Source: a bacterium UBP9_UBA1432
GTDB lineage: Bacteria > Vulcanimicrobiota > Xenobia > Xenobiales > Xenobiaceae
Direction of reading: 5' to 3'
NCBI GenBank assembly: GCA_002329445.1
Contig: DCTU01000190.1
Coordinates: forward strand, 1 to 12,640
DNA length: 12,640 nucleotides
Shown here: piece after piece, positions 1 to 7,117 of the stretch
How the letters are laid out: every line of letters starts with the position of its first letter
Position numbering within the stretch: the first letter of the stretch is position 1
Made by a program: the position numbers and the translations under genes
Notes under the pieces: generated by a model
What the model was told of the DNA's origin: nothing
Seen by the model: the letters and a program-made list of their open reading frames with translations, nothing else
The model's database searches: none

Positions 1-38
1 TCGGTGCCCGGGGGCGCCTGCGTTTGGAGACGGAGTCC

Positions 39-1616
39 TCAGCCCTCGACCAGGGTCAGGTTGAAGCTGACGTCTCGTCCCCCAAGGAAGGCCAGGAACG
101 CATCGTAGTCCTGCACGTTGAAGCAGCCCGCCGAGCTGGTGGTGCTGGCGTTGCCGCGGTGCAGGCGGATCTCGTTGCTGTGGCTGGGACTGGCCATCTC
201 GGAAGCCGAGTAGACCCCGTCGGCATTGCGGTCCACCGCGGTCGGGACCGTCATGTTGTTCGAGCTGCTGCCCACGATGAAGGCATCGTTGTTGAACTTG
301 CCATCCCGCCAGCGGGGCGTGATCGTGTAGTTGCCGGGAAGCACCATCTCGGGGTTCCAGCCGCCGGAAGGCGTGGTGAACCCGGGCCGCGTGGTGGCCG
401 CAAAGGCCTTCATCTGGCCGTCGGGCTTCAGCACTACGAAGACGTCCTCGTAGGCCTTGGTGCCGTCGTTTTCGGTGCGGATGGCCAGGACGGTGGGCTG
501 GCCGTCCGCGAAGAGCTGGCCTCCCTGGGCGCGGATCATGGCCGTGGCCTTCTCCCAGGTCAGGTCCTTGAGGTTCCCGACCTCCACGGGCGCGGAGGTC
601 TGCGCGGGGAGGGGCTGCCCTGCGGCGTCGATTCCCAGCCGCTTGCGTGCCTCGGGGGCCGGCGAGCCGTCCAGGAAGCGGCCATCACGAAGGGCCTGGA
701 AATCGGCACCCTGGCCGGCCAGGAACTCCTGGCGGCTGATCCTGCCATCCCCATCGGCATCATACTTCCGGTAAGGCTTGTTCTCGGCCACCGAAAAGGA
801 GTTCCCACCCCCGGCCAGCGCCTCGAAGGCCTTGTTGCCGAGGTCGGCCCTCTGCTGCTCGCGTGCCTCCCGGCGCCCGGCGAGGACTTCCCGGGCCGTG
901 ACCTGGCCGTCGCCGTCGGCGTCGAGCTTCCGGACCATCCGGTCCTTGTCCTCGCCCTCCAGGCCCGCCAGGTTCTGCTCGATCCGTTCCAGCCTGGCCG
1001 CCTTCATCTCGGCTCGGCGCCCGGCGACGAACTCGGCGGAATCCACCTGCCCGTCCTGGTTCTTGTCGTAACTGGCCGAGCCGAAGCGGCTGAGCCGGCT
1101 CATCTCCTCGGTCGAGAGCTTGCCGTCCTTGTCCGCGTCGAGGGCTTCGAAGGAATTCCGGCGGTGGAAGTCGACCCGGTGCTCCCGCCTGGAGAGTCTG
1201 CCGTCCCCGTTGGCGTCCATCTCGGCGAAACTCGACGGATCCACTCGAAGATCCCGCGCGCTCACCTTTCCGTCGCCGTCCTTGTCGAGGGCCCTGTGCT
1301 CGGCGGCAAAGTTGGTGGGACGGGTCTGCTCCTGGCGGACCGGAGGCGTCTCGGCCGCCTGCGATCTTCCGGGAGTCGGGCCTGCGAGGCTGCGCAGGTT
1401 GAGGAAGAGGGGGGAATCCTCCCGGTCGGTCCCGGTGGATGGCCTGAAGGAGTCCGAGGCGGTGGGCTCGGAGGGCCTCCCCGTCGGGGAGGCGACCTCC
1501 CCTCGGGCCCTGGAGGCGGCGGCGTTGGAGGCCGGGGGCGCCGGGGCGCTGCTCGCGGCTGTGGCAGAACTGACCGAACCGGTCTCCTGGACCTCGTGCG
1601 CGGGGTTCTCGCTCAT
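39..1616 (-). CDS. EF-hand repeat protein with C-terminal YkuD-like (L,D-transpeptidase-like) domain
   Basis: The predicted product has 525 residues. The ATG at 1616-1614 follows an AGGAGGGGG Shine-Dalgarno about 7 bases upstream; the frame stays open to 2033, but that extension would run into the divergent gene. Residues 1-105 are a Ser/Ala/Pro-rich, low-complexity stretch with no signal peptide or membrane segment. Six canonical 12-residue EF-hand loops (DxDxDGxxxxxE/D) begin at D111, D134, D160, D184, D232 and D286; a seventh, less regular one begins at D462. Residues ~385-520 look like a YkuD-type fold: TPSGGW and VLPGNYTI, then an H-R-G-N segment (H486) and SSAGC with C498, as expected of a cysteine transpeptidase. 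The family cross-links murein or attaches proteins to it. The seventh calcium loop lies inside the catalytic region, which suggests, by inference, calcium-dependent folding or activity. Missing export signal is odd for a wall enzyme. A DUF5675- or phage-type hydrolase-like domain is an alternative. The EF-hands are secure; the catalytic assignment is moderate. Confidence 0.85.
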   Translation of the reverse strand: MSENPAHEVQETGSVSSATAASSAPAPPASNAAASRARGEVASPTGRPSEPTASDSFRPSTGTDREDSPLFLNLRSLAGPTPGRSQAAETPPVRQEQTRPTNFAAEHRALDKDGDGKVSARDLRVDPSSFAEMDANGDGRLSRREHRVDFHRRNSFEALDADKDGKLSTEEMSRLSRFGSASYDKNQDGQVDSAEFVAGRRAEMKAARLERIEQNLAGLEGEDKDRMVRKLDADGDGQVTAREVLAGRREAREQQRADLGNKAFEALAGGGNSFSVAENKPYRKYDADGDGRISRQEFLAGQGADFQALRDGRFLDGSPAPEARKRLGIDAAGQPLPAQTSAPVEVGNLKDLTWEKATAMIRAQGGQLFADGQPTVLAIRTENDGTKAYEDVFVVLKPDGQMKAFAATTRPGFTTPSGGWNPEMVLPGNYTITPRWRDGKFNNDAFIVGSSSNNMTVPTAVDRNADGVYSASEMASPSHSNEIRLHRGNASTTSSAGCFNVQDYDAFLAFLGGRDVSFNLTLVEG

Positions 1617-1691
1617 GGGACCCCCTCCTGAACCTGGTTCCTCAGTCTGGTCTGCGCGCATGTCCTCGCGCAATGAGGAGTCTCTTGACAA

Positions 1692-1709
1692 GATGTTGCC
1701 GATGTTGCC
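1692..1709. repeat. Tandem 9-bp direct repeat in divergent intergenic region
   Basis: GATGTTGCC occurs twice back to back. It lies 76 bp upstream of the EF-hand gene start and is flanked by TTGACA (1685-1690) and TTGACG (1716-1721). It may be a regulator-binding site or part of a promoter, but I found no matching -10 box at a proper distance, so the role is open. Confidence 0.4.
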
Positions 1710-1825
1710 TGTTTGTTGACGGGATTCGGCGCTCTGGTTCGAGCTGGAGCGTGTTGGGGGATGCCCCTCGACGCCTTCGTGTCGGCAGGCCGCGGGCCAG
1801 GACTTGGAGAAGTGAGGCGCGCTGG

Positions 1826-1840
1826 CCAGGGAGACCCTGG
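1826..1840. promoter_or_regulatory. Inverted repeat upstream of protein A gene
   Basis: CCAGGG-AGA-CCCTGG is a perfect dyad with 6-bp arms and a 3-bp centre, 35 bp before the GTG start at 1876. It could be an operator or a small hairpin in the leader. Such a short G+C-rich dyad can also arise by chance. Confidence 0.25.
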
Positions 1841-1875
1841 AAATCCTGGATCGTCTGGGGGGATGGGGGAAAACG

Positions 1876-4800
1876 GTGTCTGGCATCATCTCAGCCTGGG
1901 TCTCCCGACTGCGCGGTCGGCGTGGCGGTCCTGAATCGTGGCGCGACGAGGCCTCTTTCCTGGAGGTCACCGCGGACTCCGAGGGTCTGCTGACGATTCG
2001 CTCGCTTCTTCTGGAACGACCCCTGTTCCGCATGCGTGCCGTCCTGGCGCCGGCTGGCCAGCCGGGGGCGGGGCGGCTGGAGATCCCGCTGGCGGCTTCG
2101 GGATCGAGCAGGCCCTGGCTTCGCGTCGAGGTCCAGCGCTCGGGTGACCCGGTTCCCGGCGCCGAGGCCTTCCTGGTCGGAAGCCACGTCGAGCGGAAGC
2201 GGGATGCCCAGACCCTGGTCTTCCAGTTGGAGTGCCTCGAGGCCGGGGTGCGCTACGTCTTCGAGGCGGACTCCGGCCTCGAGGTTCTGGACCTGGCCCC
2301 TGCGACGCCGCTGCCTTCGCTCTTCGATGGAGTCCCCTCCGCGCAGGACATGGCCCGGTTCCTGCACCAGTTGACCCACGGCCGGCGTCGGGTGCCCCAG
2401 ATCCTGAACAGCCTCGCCCGCTGCGCCTCGCCCGCAGCGGCGGCGCAGGCCCAGGAACTGGCGGCCCGCTGGCCCGTCGAGGCGGAGCCGGGGCCCCTGG
2501 TGCAGGCCCTGGCCCGTTTCGGCAAGGAGCGAGGCCATCGGGTCAACCCCGAATCCCTGGAGGCCTTCTGTCTGCTGGTGGACCTGGAGCGCGGGGCCGA
2601 CCCGGGGATTTCGCCTGCGGCAGCCCTGGCCGTGGCCGGGCTCTTTGCCTTCGCGCTGGACCAGGAAGCCTGGGACGCAAGCTTCTCGCAGTACGGAAGC
2701 TTCTCGCAGGCCCTGGAGGGGGCGCGCGAACCCGGTGCCCTCCGGCTGCTGGAGAAGCTGCGCCAGCAACGGCGGACGCCGCTGGACATCCTCGAGGACC
2801 TGGCCGGCGACTCGCAGAGCCGCCGCGTCGCCGCCGCCGTCCGGATCCTCAAGCCGCTGCTGCCCGGGGGGCGTATCCGGGTCAACGAAGAGCAGTTGGC
2901 GCTGCTTCCCCTGCTGCAGGACAGCGGTCGGCCGGTCCATCCCGAGACCATGCTGGCCTTGTGCCTTTTCGTCGATCTGGAAACCGGCGACCTGGACCGC
3001 GAGCGCTTGGAGGCACTCTCGACCGGGGTCCATACCCTGGACACCTCCATGTATGCCATGGTTGCGGTGGCCGGCGCCTTCGGGCTGGAGCTGGTGGCCT
3101 TTGCCCTGGAGCCTGAACCGGGGGAGTCCGAGGCCGACCGGGTGGGCCGACTGGCCACCCGATCGGAGGGCGGCCTGCTGGCCTGCTTCCGCCGGGCCGG
3201 AGAGACGGGCCGACGCTGGGAGTGGGTTCGCGGCGCCGAGGACTTCCTTCGGGCCGAAGGCCATGGCCTGGACTTCAGCGGCATCTTCCTGGCTCGCCTG
3301 GTCGGAGACGGACAGGAGCCGATCCAGCCCTTGGACCCGGCCCGTCTGCACGACCACGGCGAGGTGCTCTCGCGCCAGCAACTGGCCTTGCGCCAGATCC
3401 AGGCTGCCCTCCGGCGCATGGCGGGCGAGGCCCTGGATCGGGTCTTCCTCAGCCAGGAATCCTCGGTGCTGGAGGCGGCGTGCGAGTGGCTGGGCTCTGG
3501 CGGGGCGGCCCGCATCCTGGATCCCCTGATCCCGCCCGAGACCCGTCGCCAACTGGTCGCCTCGCTCAGCCGGGGAGGCCTGGACGTGCGCGCGGATCGC
3601 CGCCTCGTGGCTGCGGCTGGCGCTCAACCGGTCTTGGAGGTTCTCGGCCTGCTGCTGCTGCAGCAGATGGCCATGTCGCCCCACATGAAGCTGGACGGCA
3701 CCTTCCGCCACTTCGATGATCGCGCCATGCGCGCCACCCTGATGGAGCGGGTGACCGAGCTGGCGGCCTCTCCCGAAGTGGCTTTGAGGGCGCTGGCGGT
3801 CCGTCTGATGGCCTCCGTCGACCTGGCGGCGGACCGGGCCACCCGCCTGGGCATGGAATACCCGTTGGGTCTGGCCCGAGCCGATCTGGACCCCGGGGTG
3901 CAGGCCGCCGCGGTGGAAGCCTTGACCCGGCTGGCGCTGGTGGACCTGGTGGCGCTGCCCCATGCCGTCGAGGTGGTCCCCTTCGAGGAAGGCCAGGGGG
4001 TCGTGCGGAGCCTCTTGTCCGAGGCCGACTGCGCCGGCATCGCCTCGGGGGTGCAGGGATGGCTGGAGCAGGTCGCCCGGGTGGATTCGGTCCGACCGAT
4101 GGGCCTGCCGATCACCGACGCCCAGGGCCGCCTGGACCCGGCTCTGGCGCGTCCCCTCATCGAGCTGCTGGCCACGCTTCAGCAGGCCTCGCGCCACGAT
4201 GGCTCGCTGTCCCGCCCGCGCTGGCTGGCCCTGGCCTCGCTGGAGGATCTGGCCGCCTCGGGCCGCGCCCTGCTGGAGGCCTGGAGGCTTCTGGCCCGCC
4301 AGGAGGGTCGGGCCTTGGAAGAACTGGACCCCGAGGCCTGCAGCCTGGAGTTCCGCCTGTTGGTGGAAGACCAGGCGCCGAGGTTGCTGCAGCGCTGCGG
4401 TGGCCTTCCCTCCCTGGGCGGTCCGGGGCGACCCTTGAACCTCTACCGGCTGGCGCCTGGTCGCTCTTTAGGACCCCTGGCCACATTCGAGAAGTACCGG
4501 GGCGTGGTGGTGACCGAGGAAGCCCCCATGTTCACCGAGCTCCTGGAACGCGCCCGTCGGGCCGACCTGCGCCGGGTCCGGGTGCTGCGTCTGCCGGCCT
4601 TCAACGTGGCCCAGGCAGAGGGGCTGCCGGATCTGCAGACCGCGCGACTGGACACCGCGGTCGAGCTTCGCGAGGTCGAAGTGCTGGACCCGGTGACGGC
4701 GTCCTTCCATCCTCTTCCCGGCTGGCTGGCCCGTTCCAGGACCGAGCTGGGGTTGGACTCCGAGTCGCCCGAGGATTTGCATGCCGTGGTGTCCCTGGCC

Positions 4801-4983
4801 CTGGGACGCAAGCCTCAACCCATCGCCTCCCGGGTCGAGGAGGACGCCTCGCCGGCCAGGGATGGTCCGTCGGGACGGGACCCGGAGGCCCTGCCTCGGG
4901 TGGCTGCCGCGCTGGCCCGGCAGTTCGAGCTGGAAGGCGCGCAGGAACGCCTGCAGGGTCTGCTGCTCCAGATTCTGGGCTGA
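1876..4983 (+). CDS. Large alpha-repeat protein of unknown function (protein A, paralog of the gene at 8058-11453)
   Basis: The product has 1035 residues, with no signal peptide, membrane span or recognised catalytic motif, so it is probably cytosolic. The GTG at 1876 follows a G-rich GGGGGA stretch; it is the best start I can see, with moderate certainty. Residues ~25-150 look beta-rich. Two helical cassettes follow, ~153-261 and ~284-411, each centred on the same motif: GHRVNPESLEAFCLLVDLE (220-238) and GRPVHPETMLALCLFVDLE (351-369), each followed by an AVAG segment. A short beta element (GLDFSG, 464-469) comes next. Residues ~500-740 are rich in HEAT-like helices, for example DPGVQAAAVEALTRLAL (672-688). 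The C-terminal part contains a mixed segment (~875-950), an acidic linker and a final helix (~1005-1035). It aligns along nearly its whole length with protein B. I do not recognise the family; a scaffold or protein-interaction role is inference from the repeat architecture. It stands alone on the plus strand and ends 10 bp from a convergent gene. Confidence 0.85.
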   Translation: MSGIISAWVSRLRGRRGGPESWRDEASFLEVTADSEGLLTIRSLLLERPLFRMRAVLAPAGQPGAGRLEIPLAASGSSRPWLRVEVQRSGDPVPGAEAFLVGSHVERKRDAQTLVFQLECLEAGVRYVFEADSGLEVLDLAPATPLPSLFDGVPSAQDMARFLHQLTHGRRRVPQILNSLARCASPAAAAQAQELAARWPVEAEPGPLVQALARFGKERGHRVNPESLEAFCLLVDLERGADPGISPAAALAVAGLFAFALDQEAWDASFSQYGSFSQALEGAREPGALRLLEKLRQQRRTPLDILEDLAGDSQSRRVAAAVRILKPLLPGGRIRVNEEQLALLPLLQDSGRPVHPETMLALCLFVDLETGDLDRERLEALSTGVHTLDTSMYAMVAVAGAFGLELVAFALEPEPGESEADRVGRLATRSEGGLLACFRRAGETGRRWEWVRGAEDFLRAEGHGLDFSGIFLARLVGDGQEPIQPLDPARLHDHGEVLSRQQLALRQIQAALRRMAGEALDRVFLSQESSVLEAACEWLGSGGAARILDPLIPPETRRQLVASLSRGGLDVRADRRLVAAAGAQPVLEVLGLLLLQQMAMSPHMKLDGTFRHFDDRAMRATLMERVTELAASPEVALRALAVRLMASVDLAADRATRLGMEYPLGLARADLDPGVQAAAVEALTRLALVDLVALPHAVEVVPFEEGQGVVRSLLSEADCAGIASGVQGWLEQVARVDSVRPMGLPITDAQGRLDPALARPLIELLATLQQASRHDGSLSRPRWLALASLEDLAASGRALLEAWRLLARQEGRALEELDPEACSLEFRLLVEDQAPRLLQRCGGLPSLGGPGRPLNLYRLAPGRSLGPLATFEKYRGVVVTEEAPMFTELLERARRADLRRVRVLRLPAFNVAQAEGLPDLQTARLDTAVELREVEVLDPVTASFHPLPGWLARSRTELGLDSESPEDLHAVVSLALGRKPQPIASRVEEDASPARDGPSGRDPEALPRVAAALARQFELEGAQERLQGLLLQILG
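2679..2709 (+). repeat. In-frame 18-nt duplication inside protein A gene
   Basis: AAGCTTCTCGCAG occurs exactly at 2679-2691 and 2697-2709. The 18-nt period gives adjacent hexapeptides ASFSQY and GSFSQA (residues 268-279). It falls in the linker between the two helical cassettes and looks like a recent small tandem duplication by slippage, absent from the paralog at 8058-11453. Confidence 0.7.
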
Positions 4984-4993
4984 TCGCCCGGAT

Positions 4994-5644
4994 TCAGGGC
5001 TGTTGGGAGCGCTTCCGGGCGACCTCCACCATCTGTGAGGCCAGGTCCTGGGCGCACTGGAGGGCCACCTGGCGCACGACGTCCCGGTAGCCGGCTGTCC
5101 CCTGGCTGGCCCGGGTCAGGTCGCTGCGGAACACCGCCACGGGCCCGTTCACCAGCACCTGTCCGGACTGGGCGTCCACGATGCCCAGTCGGGCCAGTCC
5201 GCCCACGGTCAGCAGGCTCTGGGGAGCCGCCTCGCCCACGGGGACCGGCTGCTGGGGCACCAGGGTCGAGGCGGTCCGGGTGAACTGGTGCTGCAGCCGG
5301 AACTCGACCTTCGACCAGGCGACCAGCGGGGTTCCAAACTTGTGGGCCAGGGCCACGGCGGTGGTCGGGTCAGGCTCCTGGGTTGGGTCCAGGGCCGCCA
5401 GTCGCGGGTCATCGGCCGCGGGCACGACCAGGTCCACCTGGGCGTGGGCCTTCTCGACCGCCTCTTCCACGGCGCGCAGGAACGTCGCAGAGTCCATGCC
5501 GGCGAAGCCGTCGGTGTCTTCCAGCTCCAGGGTCAGCGGCAGCAACAGCATCTGCACCTTGCCCTGGGGTTCTGCCTGGGCCTGAAGGACGCAGGGGGCG
5601 GCCAGCACGAGGACGGCCAGGATGGTCAGAAAGATGCGTTTCAC
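4994..5644 (-). CDS. Exported protein of unknown function
   Basis: The product has 216 residues. The GTG at 5644-5642 follows a GGGAGGG Shine-Dalgarno with about 9 bases between. The N-terminus is a clear Sec signal peptide: MKR, a hydrophobic run to about residue 20, and a probable AQA/E signal-peptidase I site after A24. The C18 in LAAPC does not make a good lipobox because Pro precedes it. The mature part reads as an alpha/beta domain with a strand near VQMLLLPL, helices at ~55-70, an AHKFGTPLVAWSKVEF segment and a C-terminal amphipathic helix. The strand/helix order recalls the small periplasmic alpha/beta domains of CsgG- or LpoB-type proteins, but that is a weak impression and I assign no function. 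It is convergent with protein A (10-bp gap) and divergent from ogt (177 bp apart). Confidence 0.8.
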   Translation of the reverse strand: MKRIFLTILAVLVLAAPCVLQAQAEPQGKVQMLLLPLTLELEDTDGFAGMDSATFLRAVEEAVEKAHAQVDLVVPAADDPRLAALDPTQEPDPTTAVALAHKFGTPLVAWSKVEFRLQHQFTRTASTLVPQQPVPVGEAAPQSLLTVGGLARLGIVDAQSGQVLVNGPVAVFRSDLTRASQGTAGYRDVVRQVALQCAQDLASQMVEVARKRSQQP

Positions 5645-5770
5645 GAGGGGTTCCCTCCCAGGATGGCGGGTTGCAGGTTCAGAATCTTCCGGGTCCTTGC
5701 CCGAGGCCGTCGGATTTCCTGCAGGACCTGGCTCTTCAGGAGGTCTCGGCGGGGAATGCCCTGGAGTCTG

Positions 5771-5811
5771 TTCGGGCCCGGGATTCTATCTGGCCCGGTC
5801 TTCGGGCCCGG
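5771..5811. repeat. Paired palindromic direct repeats upstream of ogt
   Basis: TTCGGGCCCGG occurs exactly at 5771-5781 and 5801-5811, a 30-bp period (about three helical turns). Each copy contains the palindrome CGGGCCCG. The second copy ends just before the ogt ribosome-binding site, and the stretch between holds a slightly A/T-richer GATTCTATCT. Spacing and symmetry suit paired operator half-sites, but G+C-rich composition makes such repeats less surprising. No regulator can be named. Confidence 0.4.
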
Positions 5812-5821
5812 AGGAGGTGGC

Positions 5822-6286
5822 ATGCAGGTCTACAGTCGGATGCCCAGCCCGCTGGGCGAGCTTCTGCTCACGGCCGAGGAGGGAGCCCTGACAGGAGTCT
5901 GGTTCGAGGGGCAACACCAGCCCTGCGGAGAACGCGATGACGCGGCCCTGGCCGAGGCCCGCCGTCAACTGCAGGCCTGGTTCGAGGGGCGGATCCGGGT
6001 CTTCGATCTGGCCCTGGCCCCGCAGGGGACGCCCTTCCAGCTCCAGGTCTGGGACGAGATCCGCCGGATCCCCTTCGGCAGCACCCGGAGCTACGGCGAG
6101 GTGGCCTGTCGGCTGGGAAGACCCGGCGCATCCCGGTCCGTGGGCGGGGCCACGGGTCGGAATCCTCTGTCCATCGTGGTTCCCTGCCACCGCGTAGTGG
6201 GCGCCGGGGGAAGCCTGACCGGTTACGGCGGGGGCCTGGAGCGCAAGCGCTTCCTGCTGGAACTGGAGGGGATTCCAATCCGCTGA
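5822..6286 (+). CDS. ogt: Methylated-DNA--[protein]-cysteine S-methyltransferase (Ogt/AGT type)
   Basis: The 154-residue product transfers alkyl groups from O6-alkylguanine (and O4-alkylthymine) in DNA irreversibly to its own cysteine, repairing alkylation damage in a suicide reaction. The active-site PCHRV motif is at 121-125 with C122 as acceptor. Around it are the family's other marks: PFQLQVWDEIRRIPFGSTRSYGEVA-type helix-turn-helix region (71-95, only partly quoted by family name), R-S-V-G-G-A with R105, N114 in GRNP, and LTGYGGG followed by ERKR. Length matches the short single-domain Ogt form, without the Ada regulatory domain. The ATG at 5822 follows GGAGGAGG with ideal spacing. lipB starts 108 bp downstream on the same strand, so cotranscription is possible but not shown. 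Confidence 0.95.
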   Translation: MQVYSRMPSPLGELLLTAEEGALTGVWFEGQHQPCGERDDAALAEARRQLQAWFEGRIRVFDLALAPQGTPFQLQVWDEIRRIPFGSTRSYGEVACRLGRPGASRSVGGATGRNPLSIVVPCHRVVGAGGSLTGYGGGLERKRFLLELEGIPIR

Positions 6287-6394
6287 GTGGTTCCTGGATC
6301 CGCCGCCTGGCGTGCGAACCCAGTACCACGGCGGGCGGGCGGATTCCGGCAGCGTTGGCAGGGGCCCTCGAGCGGAGTCTGGAACCTCCAGGGC

Positions 6395-7117
6395 GTGTCC
6401 CGTGTCCTGCTGGTCCGCCGCCTGGGCCGTCTGGCCTACCTTCCCGCCATGACCTTGATGGAGGAGGTGGTGAGGCGTCGGACGGCCGGGGAGATCCCCG
6501 ACACCCTGCTTGTGCTCGAGCACGAGCCGGTCATCACCTGCCCGCCGCGCTCGCCGTCCGAGTTGCTGCTGGCCGATCCCCAGACCCTGCGTCAGAGTGG
6601 GATCGAGGTCCACCCGACCAGCCGCGGAGGCCTCATCACCTACCACGGCCCGGGCCAACTGGTGGCCTACCCGGTCCTGGACCTGCGGCCGGATCGCTGC
6701 GATCTGCACCGCTACCTGCGGGACCTGGAGGAGGTGGTCCTGCGGGTCCTGGCCCGCCTGGGCATCCAGGGGACGCGCCGGCCCGGGCTGACGGGAGTCT
6801 GGGTGGGAACGGAGAAGGTGGCAGCCCTGGGCGTCCGGGTCAGCCGCTGGATCACCTCCCACGGCCTGGCCCTGAACGTCGGGATGGACCTGGCCGGCTT
6901 CGACAGCATCATCCCCTGCGGCCTGCGGGGAGCGGGGGTGACCTCCTGCAGTCGCCTGGCGGGGCGGCCCATGGAGGTGGACGAGGTGGCCTCCCTCCTG
7001 GTGCCGATCCTGGCCCAGGTCTTCGATCGGGTTCCCCAGGAAGAGGAGCCCCTCACCCGGCCGCACGGCGCGGCCGGAATTCCAGGGCCGCCCGCAGCGG
7101 CCAGCGAGGACCCATGA
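6395..7117 (+). CDS. lipB: Octanoyl-[acyl-carrier-protein]:protein N-octanoyltransferase LipB
   Basis: The product (240 residues) catalyses the first step of endogenous lipoate assembly, moving octanoate from acyl carrier protein to the lipoyl-domain lysine of enzymes such as pyruvate and 2-oxoglutarate dehydrogenase or GcvH. The signature RGGLITYHGPGQLVAYP is at 77-93. The catalytic lysine is K141 in the TGVWVGTEKVAALGVRVS region, and the acyl-accepting cysteine is C175 in IIPCGL; HGLALNV lies between. The start is uncertain: the frame is open from 6287, directly after the ogt stop, but homology begins near residue 5 (LLVRRLGRLAY), so I choose GTG 6395 despite a weak Shine-Dalgarno. The C-terminal ~25 residues are a Pro/Ala-rich tail beyond the usual domain. 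Its TGA overlaps the lipA ATG in ATGA. Confidence 0.95.
   Translation: MSRVLLVRRLGRLAYLPAMTLMEEVVRRRTAGEIPDTLLVLEHEPVITCPPRSPSELLLADPQTLRQSGIEVHPTSRGGLITYHGPGQLVAYPVLDLRPDRCDLHRYLRDLEEVVLRVLARLGIQGTRRPGLTGVWVGTEKVAALGVRVSRWITSHGLALNVGMDLAGFDSIIPCGLRGAGVTSCSRLAGRPMEVDEVASLLVPILAQVFDRVPQEEEPLTRPHGAAGIPGPPAAASEDP

Noticed and set aside
3..18. Terminator hairpin at the left edge (GGTGCCC/GGGCGCC)
   Set aside because: The loop is too small without opening a pair, one pair is G-U, and no T-run follows on either strand.
24..1631. 535-codon plus-strand frame opposite the EF-hand gene
   Set aside because: The minus strand encodes repeated EF-hand loops and a strong Shine-Dalgarno; the plus frame shows only shadow composition.
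1685..1721. Promoter from TTGACA (1685) or TTGACG (1716)
   Set aside because: No acceptable -10 hexamer lies 15-19 bp downstream of either on the plus strand, nor for the TTGTCA on the minus strand.
1617..2033. N-terminal extension of the EF-hand protein to 2033
   Set aside because: It would overlap the divergent protein A gene, is Arg/Ser-rich with no homology signal, and the AGGAGGGGG before ATG 1616 fixes the start better.
1891..4197. 768-codon open frame antisense to protein A
   Set aside because: Same Gln/Arg/Gly/His-rich composition as the antisense frame of protein B; no recognisable motif, and the sense frame aligns with protein B.
5585..5644. Lipoprotein signal in the exported protein
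   Set aside because: The cysteine sits in LAAPC with proline directly before it, which does not fit a lipobox; AQA/E fits signal peptidase I.
5288..5821. Longer N-terminus for Ogt
   Set aside because: The extension is the antisense shadow of the exported-protein gene; the ATG at 5822 has an ideal ribosome-binding site and gives a normal family length.
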